A DNA stretch of 11,195 bases from Candidatus Gastranaerophilales bacterium (GCA_910587815.1 CAJUNK010000023.1:1-11195), one strand, 5' to 3'; counted from the first letter of the stretch, positions 1-7,205 are shown. Notes: generated from the sequence alone by a model not told the origin. Numbers and translations are program-made.

Positions 1-29
1 TTCAAAGAAAATATGTAAAAAATACTTGC

Positions 30-354
30 AGCCTTCAATATAAATTTTCATACAGTTAAGCATAGTGAATAATAACATCTTAGCAAATGTATATAGCGAG
101 TATGTTTGAGAAAGGTGCCAACCTGATTATTATATTGGCACCGACGATGCTCAGCCGTTAGGTGAGTTTTTTAAAAAAAACGAACCTTACGTATGTAGTA
201 TGCGAAGAAGGCGTAGTAAAATCAAACGTTAAGTTTAGATTTTCAAGCCGACCAGCTGTTTAAGAGCAATAAAAGTATGATAATACTTTTGGGATGGGCT
301 TAGATATAATGATGTGGGCGACACCACCTGTATGAAAATTTATGTTGAATGGCT
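30..354 (+). ncRNA. Candidate large structured RNA, unrecognised family
   Basis: No credible reading frame is present, but the stretch folds extensively. The closing helix pairs 34-55 with 328-349 (22 bp, one T39/G344 wobble) and continues as 30-33/351-354 past a bulged T350. Inside are hairpins 84-91/101-108 (two wobbles), 114-121/135-142 (perfect 8 bp), 156-170/177-191 (containing tandem G-A mismatches 164-165/182-183), 218-227/233-243 (one bulge), 245-249/297-301 enclosing 271-278/283-290 (perfect, loop GATA), and 314-317/324-327. The wobbles are G-U on the plus strand but C-A on the minus strand, and tandem G-A also makes sense only on plus, so plus transcription is favoured. The terminator at 390-432 would end it. 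I could not match it to RNase P RNA, tmRNA, SRP RNA or 6S RNA. The 5' end may lie before the window. Structure is seen; function is unknown. Confidence 0.6.
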
Positions 355-389
355 AAATGGAAAGTGTATAAGACCCTGAAATAAAACCC

Positions 390-432
390 AAAAAAAACAA
401 GACCAGATTTTTCAAAGATTTGGTCTTGTTTT
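390..432. terminator. Bidirectional intrinsic terminator
   Basis: A 13-bp stem pairs 396-408 with 418-430, with one G406/T420 wobble. Read on the minus strand it is followed by a run of Ts (complement of 390-395) and ends the rpsL-rpsG transcript 37 bases after the rpsG stop. Read on plus it is followed by TTATTAAAC, a poorer U-tract, and could end the structured RNA at 30-354. Confidence 0.8.
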
Positions 433-468
433 ATTAAACTTTTGTAATGTTTTATTAATATTTGTTTA

Positions 469-939
469 TTAATATCTGTAGTGAGCAAAAGCTTTGTTTG
501 CTTCAGCCATTTTATGGGTGTCTTCACGTTTTTTAACAGAAGCACCTGAACCATTTGAAGCATCAAGGATTTCAGCGGTTAATTTTTCAACCATTGATTT
601 TCCGCCTCTTTTTCTTGCAGATTCAATCATCCAGCAAGAACCAAGAGCCTGACCTCTTTCAGGTTTTACTTCTACAGGAACCTGATAAGTAGAACCACCA
701 ATTCTTCTAGCCTTTACTTCAATCAAAGGAGTTACATTTGTAAGGGCTTTTTTGAATACTTCAATAGGTTCTTCTTTAGTTTTTTCTTGAATTTTTTCCA
801 TTGAAGAGTAGAAAATCTTTTGAGCTATAGATTTTTTGCCCCTTTTCATTAATCTGTTTATAAATTTAGCAATATCTACACTATTATACATAGGGTCCGG
901 TGCAGGTATTCTTTTTGCTGGTTTTGAACGTCTTGACAT
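469..939 (-). CDS. rpsG: 30S ribosomal protein S7
   Basis: This is ribosomal protein S7, which nucleates assembly of the 3' major (head) domain of 16S rRNA and sits near the decoding-site exit. The 156-residue length is normal. Seen: the MSRR start, DPMYNSVDIAKFINRLMKRG near residue 15, the VKARRIGGSTYQVPVEV block around residues 75-90, and the invariant C-terminal KKREDTHKMAEANKAFAHYRY-type tail. The ATG at 939 is preceded by GAAAGG about 13 nt upstream. It is the second gene of an rpsL-rpsG operon, and a terminator follows directly. In most bacteria, including cyanobacteria, fusA and tuf come next, so this operon is shortened or split. S7 is the known translational repressor of the E. coli str operon, acting at the rpsL-rpsG spacer. 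Confidence 0.98.
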   Translation of the reverse strand: MSRRSKPAKRIPAPDPMYNSVDIAKFINRLMKRGKKSIAQKIFYSSMEKIQEKTKEEPIEVFKKALTNVTPLIEVKARRIGGSTYQVPVEVKPERGQALGSCWMIESARKRGGKSMVEKLTAEILDASNGSGASVKKREDTHKMAEANKAFAHYRY

Positions 940-974
940 GTTGTGTATTCAACCTTTCTTAAATTAAAATTACT

Positions 975-1016
975 GGTTTTTGCAACTCTTTTTTATTTTT
1001 AAAAAAGCGAAAAACC
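975..1016 (-). promoter_or_regulatory. Intercistronic hairpin between rpsL and rpsG
   Basis: Within the 118-nt spacer, 975-983 (GGTTTTTGC) pairs with 1007-1016 (GC-G-AAAAACC, one bulged G), and an inner T/A helix 989-994/1001-1006 extends it. In E. coli, S7 binds the rpsL-rpsG spacer and represses translation. The position here is equivalent, but use as an S7 site is inferred only. The T-rich loop side could alternatively act as a weak attenuator. Confidence 0.4.
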
Positions 1017-1057
1017 GCATCTAGAGCCATTTTTCACCTTTTACGCACGTTTAAATT

Positions 1058-1438
1058 TTATTTTTTAGCTTTTGCTTTTTTAGCGCCATATTTTGATCTG
1101 CTTTGTGTTCTGTTTGCAACACCTGCGGTATCAAGGGTGCCTCTAATGATGTGGTATCTAACACCAGGAAGGTCTTTTACCCTTCCGCCTCTAATCATAA
1201 CAACAGAGTGTTCTTGAAGATTGTGGCCGATACCTGGAATATATGATGTTACTTCAAAACCATTTGTAAGCCTTACCCTTGCAACTTTTCTTAATGCTGA
1301 GTTTGGTTTTTTAGGTGTTGTAGTATAAACCCTGGTGCAAACACCCCTTCTTTGAGGGCAGTTTGTTAACGCAGGAGACTTAGTTTTATCTTCAATTTTT
1401 TTTCTTTCGTTTTTAACTAATTGGTTAATTGTTGGCAT
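1058..1438 (-). CDS. rpsL: 30S ribosomal protein S12
   Basis: This is ribosomal protein S12, which lines the decoding centre of the small subunit and controls accuracy. The length (126 residues) is normal. Seen: PTINQLVKNERKK at the start, the QRRGVCTRVYTTTPKKPNSALRKVARVRL block, PGIGHNLQEHSVVMIRGGRVKDLPGVRYH, and a basic C-terminus ending in KKAKAKK. The two lysines at which streptomycin-resistance changes classically occur (in PKKPNS and in RVKDLPG) are unaltered, as is the Asp of KDLPG that RimO methylthiolates in some bacteria. The ATG at 1438 is preceded by AAAGGGAAAA, a good ribosome binding site. It is the first gene of the rpsL-rpsG unit, with a promoter candidate at 1472-1500. The sequence closely resembles cyanobacterial S12. 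Confidence 0.98.
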   Translation of the reverse strand: MPTINQLVKNERKKIEDKTKSPALTNCPQRRGVCTRVYTTTPKKPNSALRKVARVRLTNGFEVTSYIPGIGHNLQEHSVVMIRGGRVKDLPGVRYHIIRGTLDTAGVANRTQSRSKYGAKKAKAKK

Positions 1439-1471
1439 AATTTTCCCTTTGTTATTGTTACTTGTTCTATT

Positions 1472-1500
1472 ATTTCACAATAAACATAGCCTAATGTCAA
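1472..1500 (-). promoter_or_regulatory. Putative rpsL promoter
   Basis: On the minus strand a perfect -35 hexamer TTGACA (complement of 1495-1500) is followed after 17 nt by TGAAAT (complement of 1472-1477), a 4/6 match to the -10 consensus. This would start transcription near 1465 and give a leader of about 27 nt before the rpsL ATG. It lies in the short divergent gap shared with the plus-strand gene at 1520. Confidence 0.55.
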
Positions 1501-1519
1501 ATGATATTTGAAAATTTTA

Positions 1520-1933
1520 ATGTTTTTTAAAAAATGGTTTGACTTGAATGATTATGAGGAATATTATAATAGTATGAAAAGTAAAGATGCAGTAAGGGCT
1601 GAAAATTCCCTTAGAGAGTATATTTTAGAAGAATATAGTGAAGATTCCAGAGAAAGGGAGCGTATAAACCTGTATAAATACAAGGGTTTATCCCTCACTA
1701 TTACCTGGGAAGCTAATGTGGATCCTTACTTTAAGGTGCAGATTATGGCGTTTGAGGCCAGTTTTAAAATTGAAACCGGGCAAAAAATTGAAGGCGGTCT
1801 GCAAGATATTGATGTCAGCATGATACAAAAATGGGCAAAACAAAATGTTAATAAAACCCTCTTGATGCGCATTTGGGTGACTGAAGCCCGCGAAAAAAAA
1901 GAGGTAAAATTAAAACCTTTTGATATGATGTAA
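1520..1933 (+). CDS. Hypothetical protein, unrecognised
   Basis: A 137-residue soluble-looking protein that I do not recognise. It opens MFFKKWFDLNDYEEYYNSMKS, has an acidic/charged helical segment (about residues 25-50, rich in E, R and S), then alternating hydrophobic stretches (GLSLTITWEANVDPYFKVQIMAFEASFKIE) that look like beta strands, and a basic C-terminus. No signal peptide or membrane segment is seen. I chose the ATG at 1520; an in-frame TTG at 1508 would add MKIL. Neither has a Shine-Dalgarno sequence, and a stop at 1502 limits extension. It is divergent from rpsL across a gap of only 81 bp that also holds the rpsL promoter, and converges on the gene ending at 2011 with a shared terminator. 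Codon and base use match the neighbours, so a real gene is likely. Confidence 0.75.
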   Translation: MFFKKWFDLNDYEEYYNSMKSKDAVRAENSLREYILEEYSEDSRERERINLYKYKGLSLTITWEANVDPYFKVQIMAFEASFKIETGQKIEGGLQDIDVSMIQKWAKQNVNKTLLMRIWVTEAREKKEVKLKPFDMM

Positions 1934-1956
1934 AGAAAAATGCAAAGAAATATAAC

Positions 1957-1993
1957 AAAAACCCTGCACAGATGATGCCTGGCAGGGTTTTTT
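1957..1993. terminator. Bidirectional intrinsic terminator between convergent genes
   Basis: A perfect 11-bp stem, AAAAACCCTGC (1957-1967) with GCAGGGTTTTT (1982-1992), has A-runs and T-runs on both flanks, so it works in both directions. It ends the plus-strand gene stopping at 1933 and the minus-strand gene stopping at 2011. Confidence 0.9.
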
Positions 1994-2010
1994 GAGTTTT
2001 GTAAATTTTA

Positions 2011-2928
2011 TTAATACATATATTTCGGGTTAATTATTGGTTCTACAACTTCAAGTCCATCTACCATTCTTGTTTTTCCGCCAATTTTGTAATCCGATGG
2101 AAGCGAGGTGGCTATTGATGAACTGGAATATTCTCTGTTTAAAGAAACTTTTGGTTCATATTTTGGCTTTAATATTGTATCTTTTATATTTTCTAATTCA
2201 TTTGGCTGTATAAGGTCGCCTTCGCCTGCATCAATCATTTTTTCTGTGCGAGGGGTCACTTTTATTTTTGGTGCATCTACGATATCTGCCGCTTTTTCTG
2301 CCTTTTGTGGTTTGAAGTCTGGCACTACTTTTTTTAGCGCTGCATCTAAAGGATCGCCATTTGATGCAGCATCTTGTTTACCAGCTTTTTTAAGCATATT
2401 TGCTTCATATTCTTGTGTTTTTTTGGTTATTTTTGCTAATTTTTTACCGCTGAGACTATCAACATCATAGCCTCTTCGGCGGAGTGCATCTTCTATTGCA
2501 GTTTTTTTATACATAAACTCTGTTTGGGGACTAATATGGGGATGTTTAATGAATTTATCAACTGCTGAAATTTCAGGCATGTTGGTTGGAGAACAGCCGT
2601 ATTTTTTAAGCTCATCAAAGTTCATGCCTTTAATTTTTTCAGCTTCTTTTTCAATTTTTCTTAAAGTAGTGTTATCAAGATGTTCAGGCCGTATGTAGCT
2701 TTTCATTAATCTTTGGCGCAATTTGCCTAATTTTACAAGCTCTGCTTTGTTTTGTGCTGCGGTAGTTGCTTTATTTTGAGCTGCAAGGCCATCAAGGGAA
2801 CCTGTTAATTTTTTTGCAGAAGCCGCATTTGGTTTTTGCTGCATTGTAGCTCTCATGCCGTTTTGAGCTTTTTTAATTGCAGTTGCAACGTTGTCTGTAA
2901 TTCCTTGCAGTTTGTTAAAATTAATCAT
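2011..2928 (-). CDS. Hypothetical protein, Lys/Ala-rich, helical
   Basis: A 305-residue protein I do not recognise. Residues 1-75 are Ala/Gln/Lys/Asn-rich (repeated AAQNKA-like words around 48-62) and look helical or disordered. The middle (about 75-190) is a charged, probably helical domain with GCSPTNMPEISAVDKFIKHPHISP and a RRRGYDVDSLSGKKLAKITKKTQEYE segment. The last 110 residues are Pro/Lys-rich and probably flexible, ending in NPKYMY. There is no signal peptide, membrane span or catalytic motif. The ATG at 2928 has AAAGGA 8-9 nt upstream, which fixes the start. It stands alone: a 176-nt AT-rich gap holding a 13-T run precedes it, and a terminator shared with the convergent gene follows. 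Composition suggests a lineage-restricted structural or surface-associated protein, but nothing shows a function. Confidence 0.8.
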   Translation of the reverse strand: MINFNKLQGITDNVATAIKKAQNGMRATMQQKPNAASAKKLTGSLDGLAAQNKATTAAQNKAELVKLGKLRQRLMKSYIRPEHLDNTTLRKIEKEAEKIKGMNFDELKKYGCSPTNMPEISAVDKFIKHPHISPQTEFMYKKTAIEDALRRRGYDVDSLSGKKLAKITKKTQEYEANMLKKAGKQDAASNGDPLDAALKKVVPDFKPQKAEKAADIVDAPKIKVTPRTEKMIDAGEGDLIQPNELENIKDTILKPKYEPKVSLNREYSSSSIATSLPSDYKIGGKTRMVDGLEVVEPIINPKYMY

Positions 2929-2998
2929 TTTTATTTTTCCTTTCAGTTTTTAAAGTTTCTTTGATGTTTTTTTAAAAACAAATGAAAGGGGAAAATTG

Positions 2999-3011
2999 TT
3001 TTTTTTTTTTT
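2999..3011. repeat. Homopolymer tract, 13 T
   Basis: Thirteen consecutive Ts lie about 71 nt upstream of the minus-strand ATG at 2928, in the only upstream region available for that gene's promoter. No convincing -10/-35 pair is visible around it. Tracts of this length are prone to slippage. The rest of the 2929-3104 gap shows only A/T-rich sequence and a weak T6A/TA6 palindrome (3085-3098) downstream of tgt. Confidence 0.6.
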
Positions 3012-3104
3012 GAATCGTTGATTTGTTACAAAAATTTACAAAAATACCGTTTTGTGTTGAAAAATGGGCAAAAGAAAAAATGCTTTTTTATAAAAAAACG
3101 AATT

Positions 3105-4232
3105 TTATTTTTCAAATTTTTTCAGTAAATTATCTGCAAACTCAGTGAATTCACCGCGTTTAATGGCATCTTGCGTCTGAAACATAAGATTTACAAGGAA
3201 ATGTATGTTATGAATGCTCAAAAGCATTGCCGCATTTGCTTCTTGCGCTCGGTATAGGTGTCTAATATAGGCTCTGGTGTGGTTTTTGCAGGTCCAGCAA
3301 TTACATTTTTCATCCAAAGGAGTGAAATCTGTTTCAAACTCTTTATTTTTAATGATTTTATTTCCCTGATATGTGAAAAATGTTCCATGGCGGGCATTTC
3401 GCGTTGGCAGAACGCAATCAAACATATCCACACCAGCTTTTACACCATTTAATAAATCCACAGGGGTGCCCACTCCCATTAAATATCGCGGTTTATCTTC
3501 TGGCAGAAGGGGGGCCACCAAATTAACATAATAATTCTTGATATCTGTTGGTTCTCCGACACTTACTCCACCTATAGCATATCCTACAGCTGGTTTTGAC
3601 GCTATGTAATTAGCGGATTCTTTGCGCAAATCATCAAAAAAGGCGCCTTGAACTATTGGAAACAAAGCCTGGCGCGGGTTTTGGTGTGCAGCCATGCATC
3701 TATCAAGCCAGCGATGGGTACGTTCCATTGCAGATTTTGCCTCATCATAAGTGCATGGATATGGTGCACATTCATCAAAAGCCATGATGATATCTGCGCC
3801 TAAATCATTTTGAATTTGCATGGAAATTTCAGGAGAAATAAAATGTTTGGAACCGTTTTTTGGGTCTGTAAAATGAACACCATCTTCTGTGATTTTTCTT
3901 AGTTTTGACAAAGAAAATACCTGAAAACCCCCGGAATCAGTAAGCATTGGTTTGTGCCAGTTCATCCAGGAATGAAGCCCGCCTGCTTGTTTAATAAGTG
4001 CAGTACCAGCTTTTAAGTACATGTGGTAAGAATTTGCAAGGATAATTTGGGCACCGGTTTCTAAAAGCTGCCTGTTATCAAGCATTTTTACCGCGGAATT
4101 TGTCCCGACAGGCATAAAAACAGGTGTTTTAATAAGCCCATGTGGAGTGAAAAACTCTCCGCAGCGGGCATTTGAGCATTTATCTTTTGCTGTTAGTTTG
4201 AAACTAAAGTATCCCTCATTAAGATGCGCCAT
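3105..4232 (-). CDS. tgt: tRNA-guanine transglycosylase (queuine tRNA-ribosyltransferase)
   Basis: The enzyme exchanges guanine-34 for the queuosine precursor preQ1 in tRNAs with GUN anticodons (Asp, Asn, His, Tyr). The TIM-barrel motifs are complete in 375 residues. TDSGGFQVFSL holds Asp99 (the general acid/base position). FDECAPYP at 152-159 has Asp153 and Cys155 of the base pocket. GGVSVGEP at 221-228 has Val225 where preQ1-specific bacterial enzymes have Val. MFDCVLPTRNARHG holds the nucleophile Asp272. A zinc site C310-x-C312-x2-C315 with His341 follows. The substrate (preQ1 versus queuine) is inferred from these residues. The ATG at 4232 lies 9 nt after the ndk stop with only a weak ribosome binding site, suggesting translational coupling. 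No strong terminator is seen after it; the downstream gap is A/T-rich. Confidence 0.97.
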   Translation of the reverse strand: MAHLNEGYFSFKLTAKDKCSNARCGEFFTPHGLIKTPVFMPVGTNSAVKMLDNRQLLETGAQIILANSYHMYLKAGTALIKQAGGLHSWMNWHKPMLTDSGGFQVFSLSKLRKITEDGVHFTDPKNGSKHFISPEISMQIQNDLGADIIMAFDECAPYPCTYDEAKSAMERTHRWLDRCMAAHQNPRQALFPIVQGAFFDDLRKESANYIASKPAVGYAIGGVSVGEPTDIKNYYVNLVAPLLPEDKPRYLMGVGTPVDLLNGVKAGVDMFDCVLPTRNARHGTFFTYQGNKIIKNKEFETDFTPLDEKCNCWTCKNHTRAYIRHLYRAQEANAAMLLSIHNIHFLVNLMFQTQDAIKRGEFTEFADNLLKKFEK

Positions 4233-4241
4233 GGGCTGAAA

Positions 4242-4694
4242 CTATGCCCCCATAACAATTTCAAGCATTGTTTTATAATTATCACAGATTTCATTGTCTT
4301 TAAACCAAAGCTCCATCTCTCTTTTAGCTGAATCTGGACAATCAGAAGCATGCACTGCATTATATTCTTTTACGGTGCAAAAATCTGCTCTAATTGAGCC
4401 TGCATCGGCTTCATCAGGGTTTGTTTTGCCGACAATGTGTCTTACACCAAGAATTGCATTATCTCCCTCTAAAATCATGGCTAATACAGGGCCTGATGTT
4501 ATATATTCAATCAAAGGATTATAGAATGGTTTGCCAAGATGCTCTGCATAGTGTTTTGCGGCTAATTCTTCAGATACGTTTGTAAGTTTCATTGCAATTA
4601 CTTTGTATCCTTTATCTTCAAACCTAGAGAGGATTTTGCCTATTAATCCTCTTTTTACAGAATCAGGTTTCAAAGCCACAAAAGTTCTTTCCAT
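4242..4694 (-). CDS. ndk: Nucleoside diphosphate kinase
   Basis: This enzyme transfers the gamma phosphate from ATP to nucleoside diphosphates through a phosphohistidine. The 150-residue length is typical. It starts MERTFVALKPDSVKRGLIG with the conserved Lys9, and has NPLIEYITSGPVLAMILEG, the Arg85 and Thr91 positions of VRHIVGKTNP, Arg102 of SIRADF, Asn112, and catalytic His115 in NAVHASD, followed by the family's SAKREMELWF. I chose the ATG at 4694 because it matches the family N-terminus and has AAGGGAAAG just upstream. An in-frame ATG at 4736 overlaps the likely -10 box (4735-4740) and would lie before the transcript start. First gene of an ndk-tgt pair (9-nt gap). Confidence 0.97.
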   Translation of the reverse strand: MERTFVALKPDSVKRGLIGKILSRFEDKGYKVIAMKLTNVSEELAAKHYAEHLGKPFYNPLIEYITSGPVLAMILEGDNAILGVRHIVGKTNPDEADAGSIRADFCTVKEYNAVHASDCPDSAKREMELWFKDNEICDNYKTMLEIVMGA

Positions 4695-4734
4695 AATACT
4701 TTCCCTTATAAAAATACTGATTTTACCAGCTTTC

Positions 4735-4740
4735 ATTATA
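4735..4740 (-). promoter_or_regulatory. Putative -10 box of the ndk-tgt promoter
   Basis: A perfect TATAAT on the minus strand lies about 41 nt before the ndk ATG at 4694, giving a predicted leader of about 33 nt. No good -35 hexamer is visible at the right distance, so this is a partial promoter call. Confidence 0.45.
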
Positions 4741-4821
4741 CTACAAAAGAAAATTTCGGGCTTTTATTTTAAAAAATATAAAATAATAGTAAAAAATAAT
4801 ATTTACAGGTTTTCAGATGGT

Positions 4822-7116
4822 ATGAAAATTTTAAATTTTGCCCCAAATTCACCATATAATCAATATCAAAACAGGTTTAATTGCCCAAATAAAAACGCTG
4901 CTAATCCTTTAGGTGACAGTGGTTTGTCAAATAACAGTGTTTTAAATTCTTATCCTTTAGCTTATTATCTTTATCATGGGCAGGATTTATCGTTTACAGC
5001 AAGAGTAGATAAAGGTCTAGAACGTTTTTATGCTGTAAATAAAGATTTAATGCCAAATACAGTAAAAAAATATATTGATTCCATTGCACCTCAACAGGTG
5101 AAAAGTTTGTCCCCAATAGCTGCGCAGCAGAATGCTTTTGAGGAACTTATTATAGCGGAAAATATAGATGATGTAAAAGCATTATTTCCTGATGAACCTT
5201 TATTTGAAGATTTGAAATCTATTAATGAAAACAAGGCAAAAAGAGGCATTTTGTATGATATGAAGATTATACAGAAGGATCTTGAAAATGAAGGCAGCAG
5301 TATATTAAAAAATGGTGAAGATTTAACGGTTTATCTTTTGAAAAAAATCTTTCTTGAAAATAAGACTTTAAAACAAATTAATGAAGATTTGAATTCAGAT
5401 TTAAACCCAGTTTTTTGCAGTGAAGATAAGGAATATATGAACTATAGCACCCTTGCTTCGCTTGGAATAAAATTGCCAAAGAATGAATATTTAACTTCTT
5501 TAAGATATACAAAGGAAGGATATAGTGATGATATAGGCGAAAAAATTTCTGAACGACAGAGTACGTTTTGGGAAAGCCTTACAGATGAAGAGAAGCTAGA
5601 GCGTAGAAAAAAGTCACTTTCACAGCTTGAAAATTGGTGGAATAATCTTTCAAACGAAGATAAAATGGAGCTTTTAGAAAAGAAGGATAGTGAAATAAAA
5701 CTTTTAAATGCCTTTAAAAATGACACTTTAAAAGCTGCAAAACAGGCTGATAATACTAGAGAACAATTAAAACAGGCTGATGGTGAACAAAAGCAATCAA
5801 AGTCTGTAAAAGCTGCAAATAAATCCAAAGAAAAACTGAAAACCACGCTTTCTAATGATGAAATGTTTCTTGAATGGGCAAGGAAAAATCTTGAAATTTT
5901 TGAGCTTGGATTATCTGATGAACAAAAGGCCGAATTGAGTCAAAAGCGTGCCGAAGCTCAGTTTTCAAGATGGCAGAATTTATCATCTGAAGAAAAAACT
6001 GCGCTTATTGAAAAGATGCAATCCGGCCGGATAAACCAGAAAATGGCAATGGTTGATGCGTGGAATAACTGTTCTGATATTAGAGAACATTTATCAAATT
6101 TTATGAAAGAAAATAATTTACATGGGCCGCATGGCATAATATATAAGGATGGAACATTTTCTGAAGCGCAGAGCAGAATAATGACAGCATTTTGGGAAAA
6201 ATATCCTGAAGATGCCATAAAGCTTGGAGATGAGATTAGAAATTCTTTTGCAAAAATTAAAGAATCTATTAAAAATGATACTTTTGATGATTTAAAGATT
6301 TTAATTTTAGATGTACAGGCTAAAATTAAAAAAAATGCAAAGGTGAAGAAAAAAGGCAAAACAAATTCAGATGCAGATGCTTCAAAAAACGCTTTAAAAG
6401 ATGCACAGAAAAGGTTTATGGAATCTTATCATGAAACGTATTATTTTATACCGCAAGATTTTCGTGATTCATATTGCAAATTTGCAATTGATAATCTAAA
6501 AGATGCGTATGCACTAGATATTTGGACAAGGATGAATTTTGAAAAACCAGAACCTGATAAGATAAAATATTTGGTGAATAAAATTACACCTATTCAGGAT
6601 ACACCTGAAATGTTTAGAAAGAAAAGAGCTATAGAGCAGGCTATGGCCGAAGTTCTATATGAGGCATCAGATAAAAGCAATGTGGCAAAAAATTTATTTG
6701 GGGCTAAATTTAAAGATTTACAGGTGATACTTTTGTTGGCAGAGGCTCGTATTATATTCCCTATTGAGATCAATTGCGGTAAAGATTTAAATATTGTTCT
6801 AAATAAAAGGCCTGATTATTCAAAACTTGAAGAGCTTTATAAAAAGTATAGAAGACCTTTGAATTCAGAAGCTACAGAAAAAATTGTACAAAACGGTGTT
6901 GAAAATATGACATATAGCGCTATGCTTGAAGGCAAGCCCTTGAAAACTAATCAGATATTTACTTTTCGAAAAGCGCTGGATACGTTTGTGCAAATGTACG
7001 GGGCAAGTGCCGGGTGTATATTGAATGATAGCGGATGTGCGGGGTGCAATTATGCTGAGCGTAAATTTACAGAGTTAGAGTATTCATTCAGGAAAAATTT
7101 AAGAAAACAATCGTAG
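4822..7116 (+). CDS. Large hypothetical protein with W-x-x-L-S/T-x-E-E-K repeats
   Basis: A 764-residue protein of unknown function. The N-terminus MKILNFAPNS is followed by an Asn-rich stretch, then a compact region (about 48-195) with RVDKGLERFYAVNKDLMPNTV, FPDEPLFEDLK and LTVYLLKKIFLENKTLKQINED. The centre carries three related blocks: W250-ESLTDEEKLERRKK, W273-NNLSNEDKMELLEKK and W384-QNLSSEEKTALIEKM. A Lys/Glu/Gln-rich, probably coiled or disordered linker (about 300-345) separates the second and third. A second half rich in helices follows, and the C-terminus has C732-x6-C739-x2-C742, a possible metal or disulfide site. There is no signal peptide or membrane span. I chose ATG 4822 because upstream in-frame codons run back into antisense ndk; the ribosome binding site is weak. 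It is divergent from ndk across 127 AT-rich nt. Uniform host-like codon use argues against recent transfer. Probably a lineage-restricted family (inference). Confidence 0.85.
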   Translation: MKILNFAPNSPYNQYQNRFNCPNKNAANPLGDSGLSNNSVLNSYPLAYYLYHGQDLSFTARVDKGLERFYAVNKDLMPNTVKKYIDSIAPQQVKSLSPIAAQQNAFEELIIAENIDDVKALFPDEPLFEDLKSINENKAKRGILYDMKIIQKDLENEGSSILKNGEDLTVYLLKKIFLENKTLKQINEDLNSDLNPVFCSEDKEYMNYSTLASLGIKLPKNEYLTSLRYTKEGYSDDIGEKISERQSTFWESLTDEEKLERRKKSLSQLENWWNNLSNEDKMELLEKKDSEIKLLNAFKNDTLKAAKQADNTREQLKQADGEQKQSKSVKAANKSKEKLKTTLSNDEMFLEWARKNLEIFELGLSDEQKAELSQKRAEAQFSRWQNLSSEEKTALIEKMQSGRINQKMAMVDAWNNCSDIREHLSNFMKENNLHGPHGIIYKDGTFSEAQSRIMTAFWEKYPEDAIKLGDEIRNSFAKIKESIKNDTFDDLKILILDVQAKIKKNAKVKKKGKTNSDADASKNALKDAQKRFMESYHETYYFIPQDFRDSYCKFAIDNLKDAYALDIWTRMNFEKPEPDKIKYLVNKITPIQDTPEMFRKKRAIEQAMAEVLYEASDKSNVAKNLFGAKFKDLQVILLLAEARIIFPIEINCGKDLNIVLNKRPDYSKLEELYKKYRRPLNSEATEKIVQNGVENMTYSAMLEGKPLKTNQIFTFRKALDTFVQMYGASAGCILNDSGCAGCNYAERKFTELEYSFRKNLRKQS

Positions 7117-7205
7117 TTTGTAAATTTTCTTAATATTTACTTTGAGTCTTATTTATTTTTTCAGCCTTTTCTTTTATTATTTATGGTAATAGAATTTTTG
7201 GGGAA

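Noticed and set aside
30..354. Left-end RNA as RNase P RNA, tmRNA, SRP RNA or 6S RNA
   Set aside because: I could not find the conserved cores (GAGGAAAGTC-type P4 strand, tRNA-like ends, the GGAAGC-type apical loop), and 6S is shorter and a simple rod.
300..566. Minus-strand open frame overlapping the 3' end of rpsG and the terminator
   Set aside because: It runs antisense-frame through rpsG and the terminator hairpin; composition is not protein-like.
2108..2470. Plus-strand frame of about 120 codons inside the 305-residue gene
   Set aside because: Antisense shadow of the better-supported minus-strand gene, which has a ribosome binding site and a terminator.
4603..4821. Longer N-terminus for the 764-residue protein
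   Set aside because: It would run antisense through ndk and its promoter region; the protein there is not compositionally like the rest.
5442..6359. Two minus-strand frames rich in Phe/Ser inside the 764-residue gene
   Set aside because: Antisense shadows; Phe/Ser/Cys richness is what Lys/Glu-rich coding gives on the other strand.
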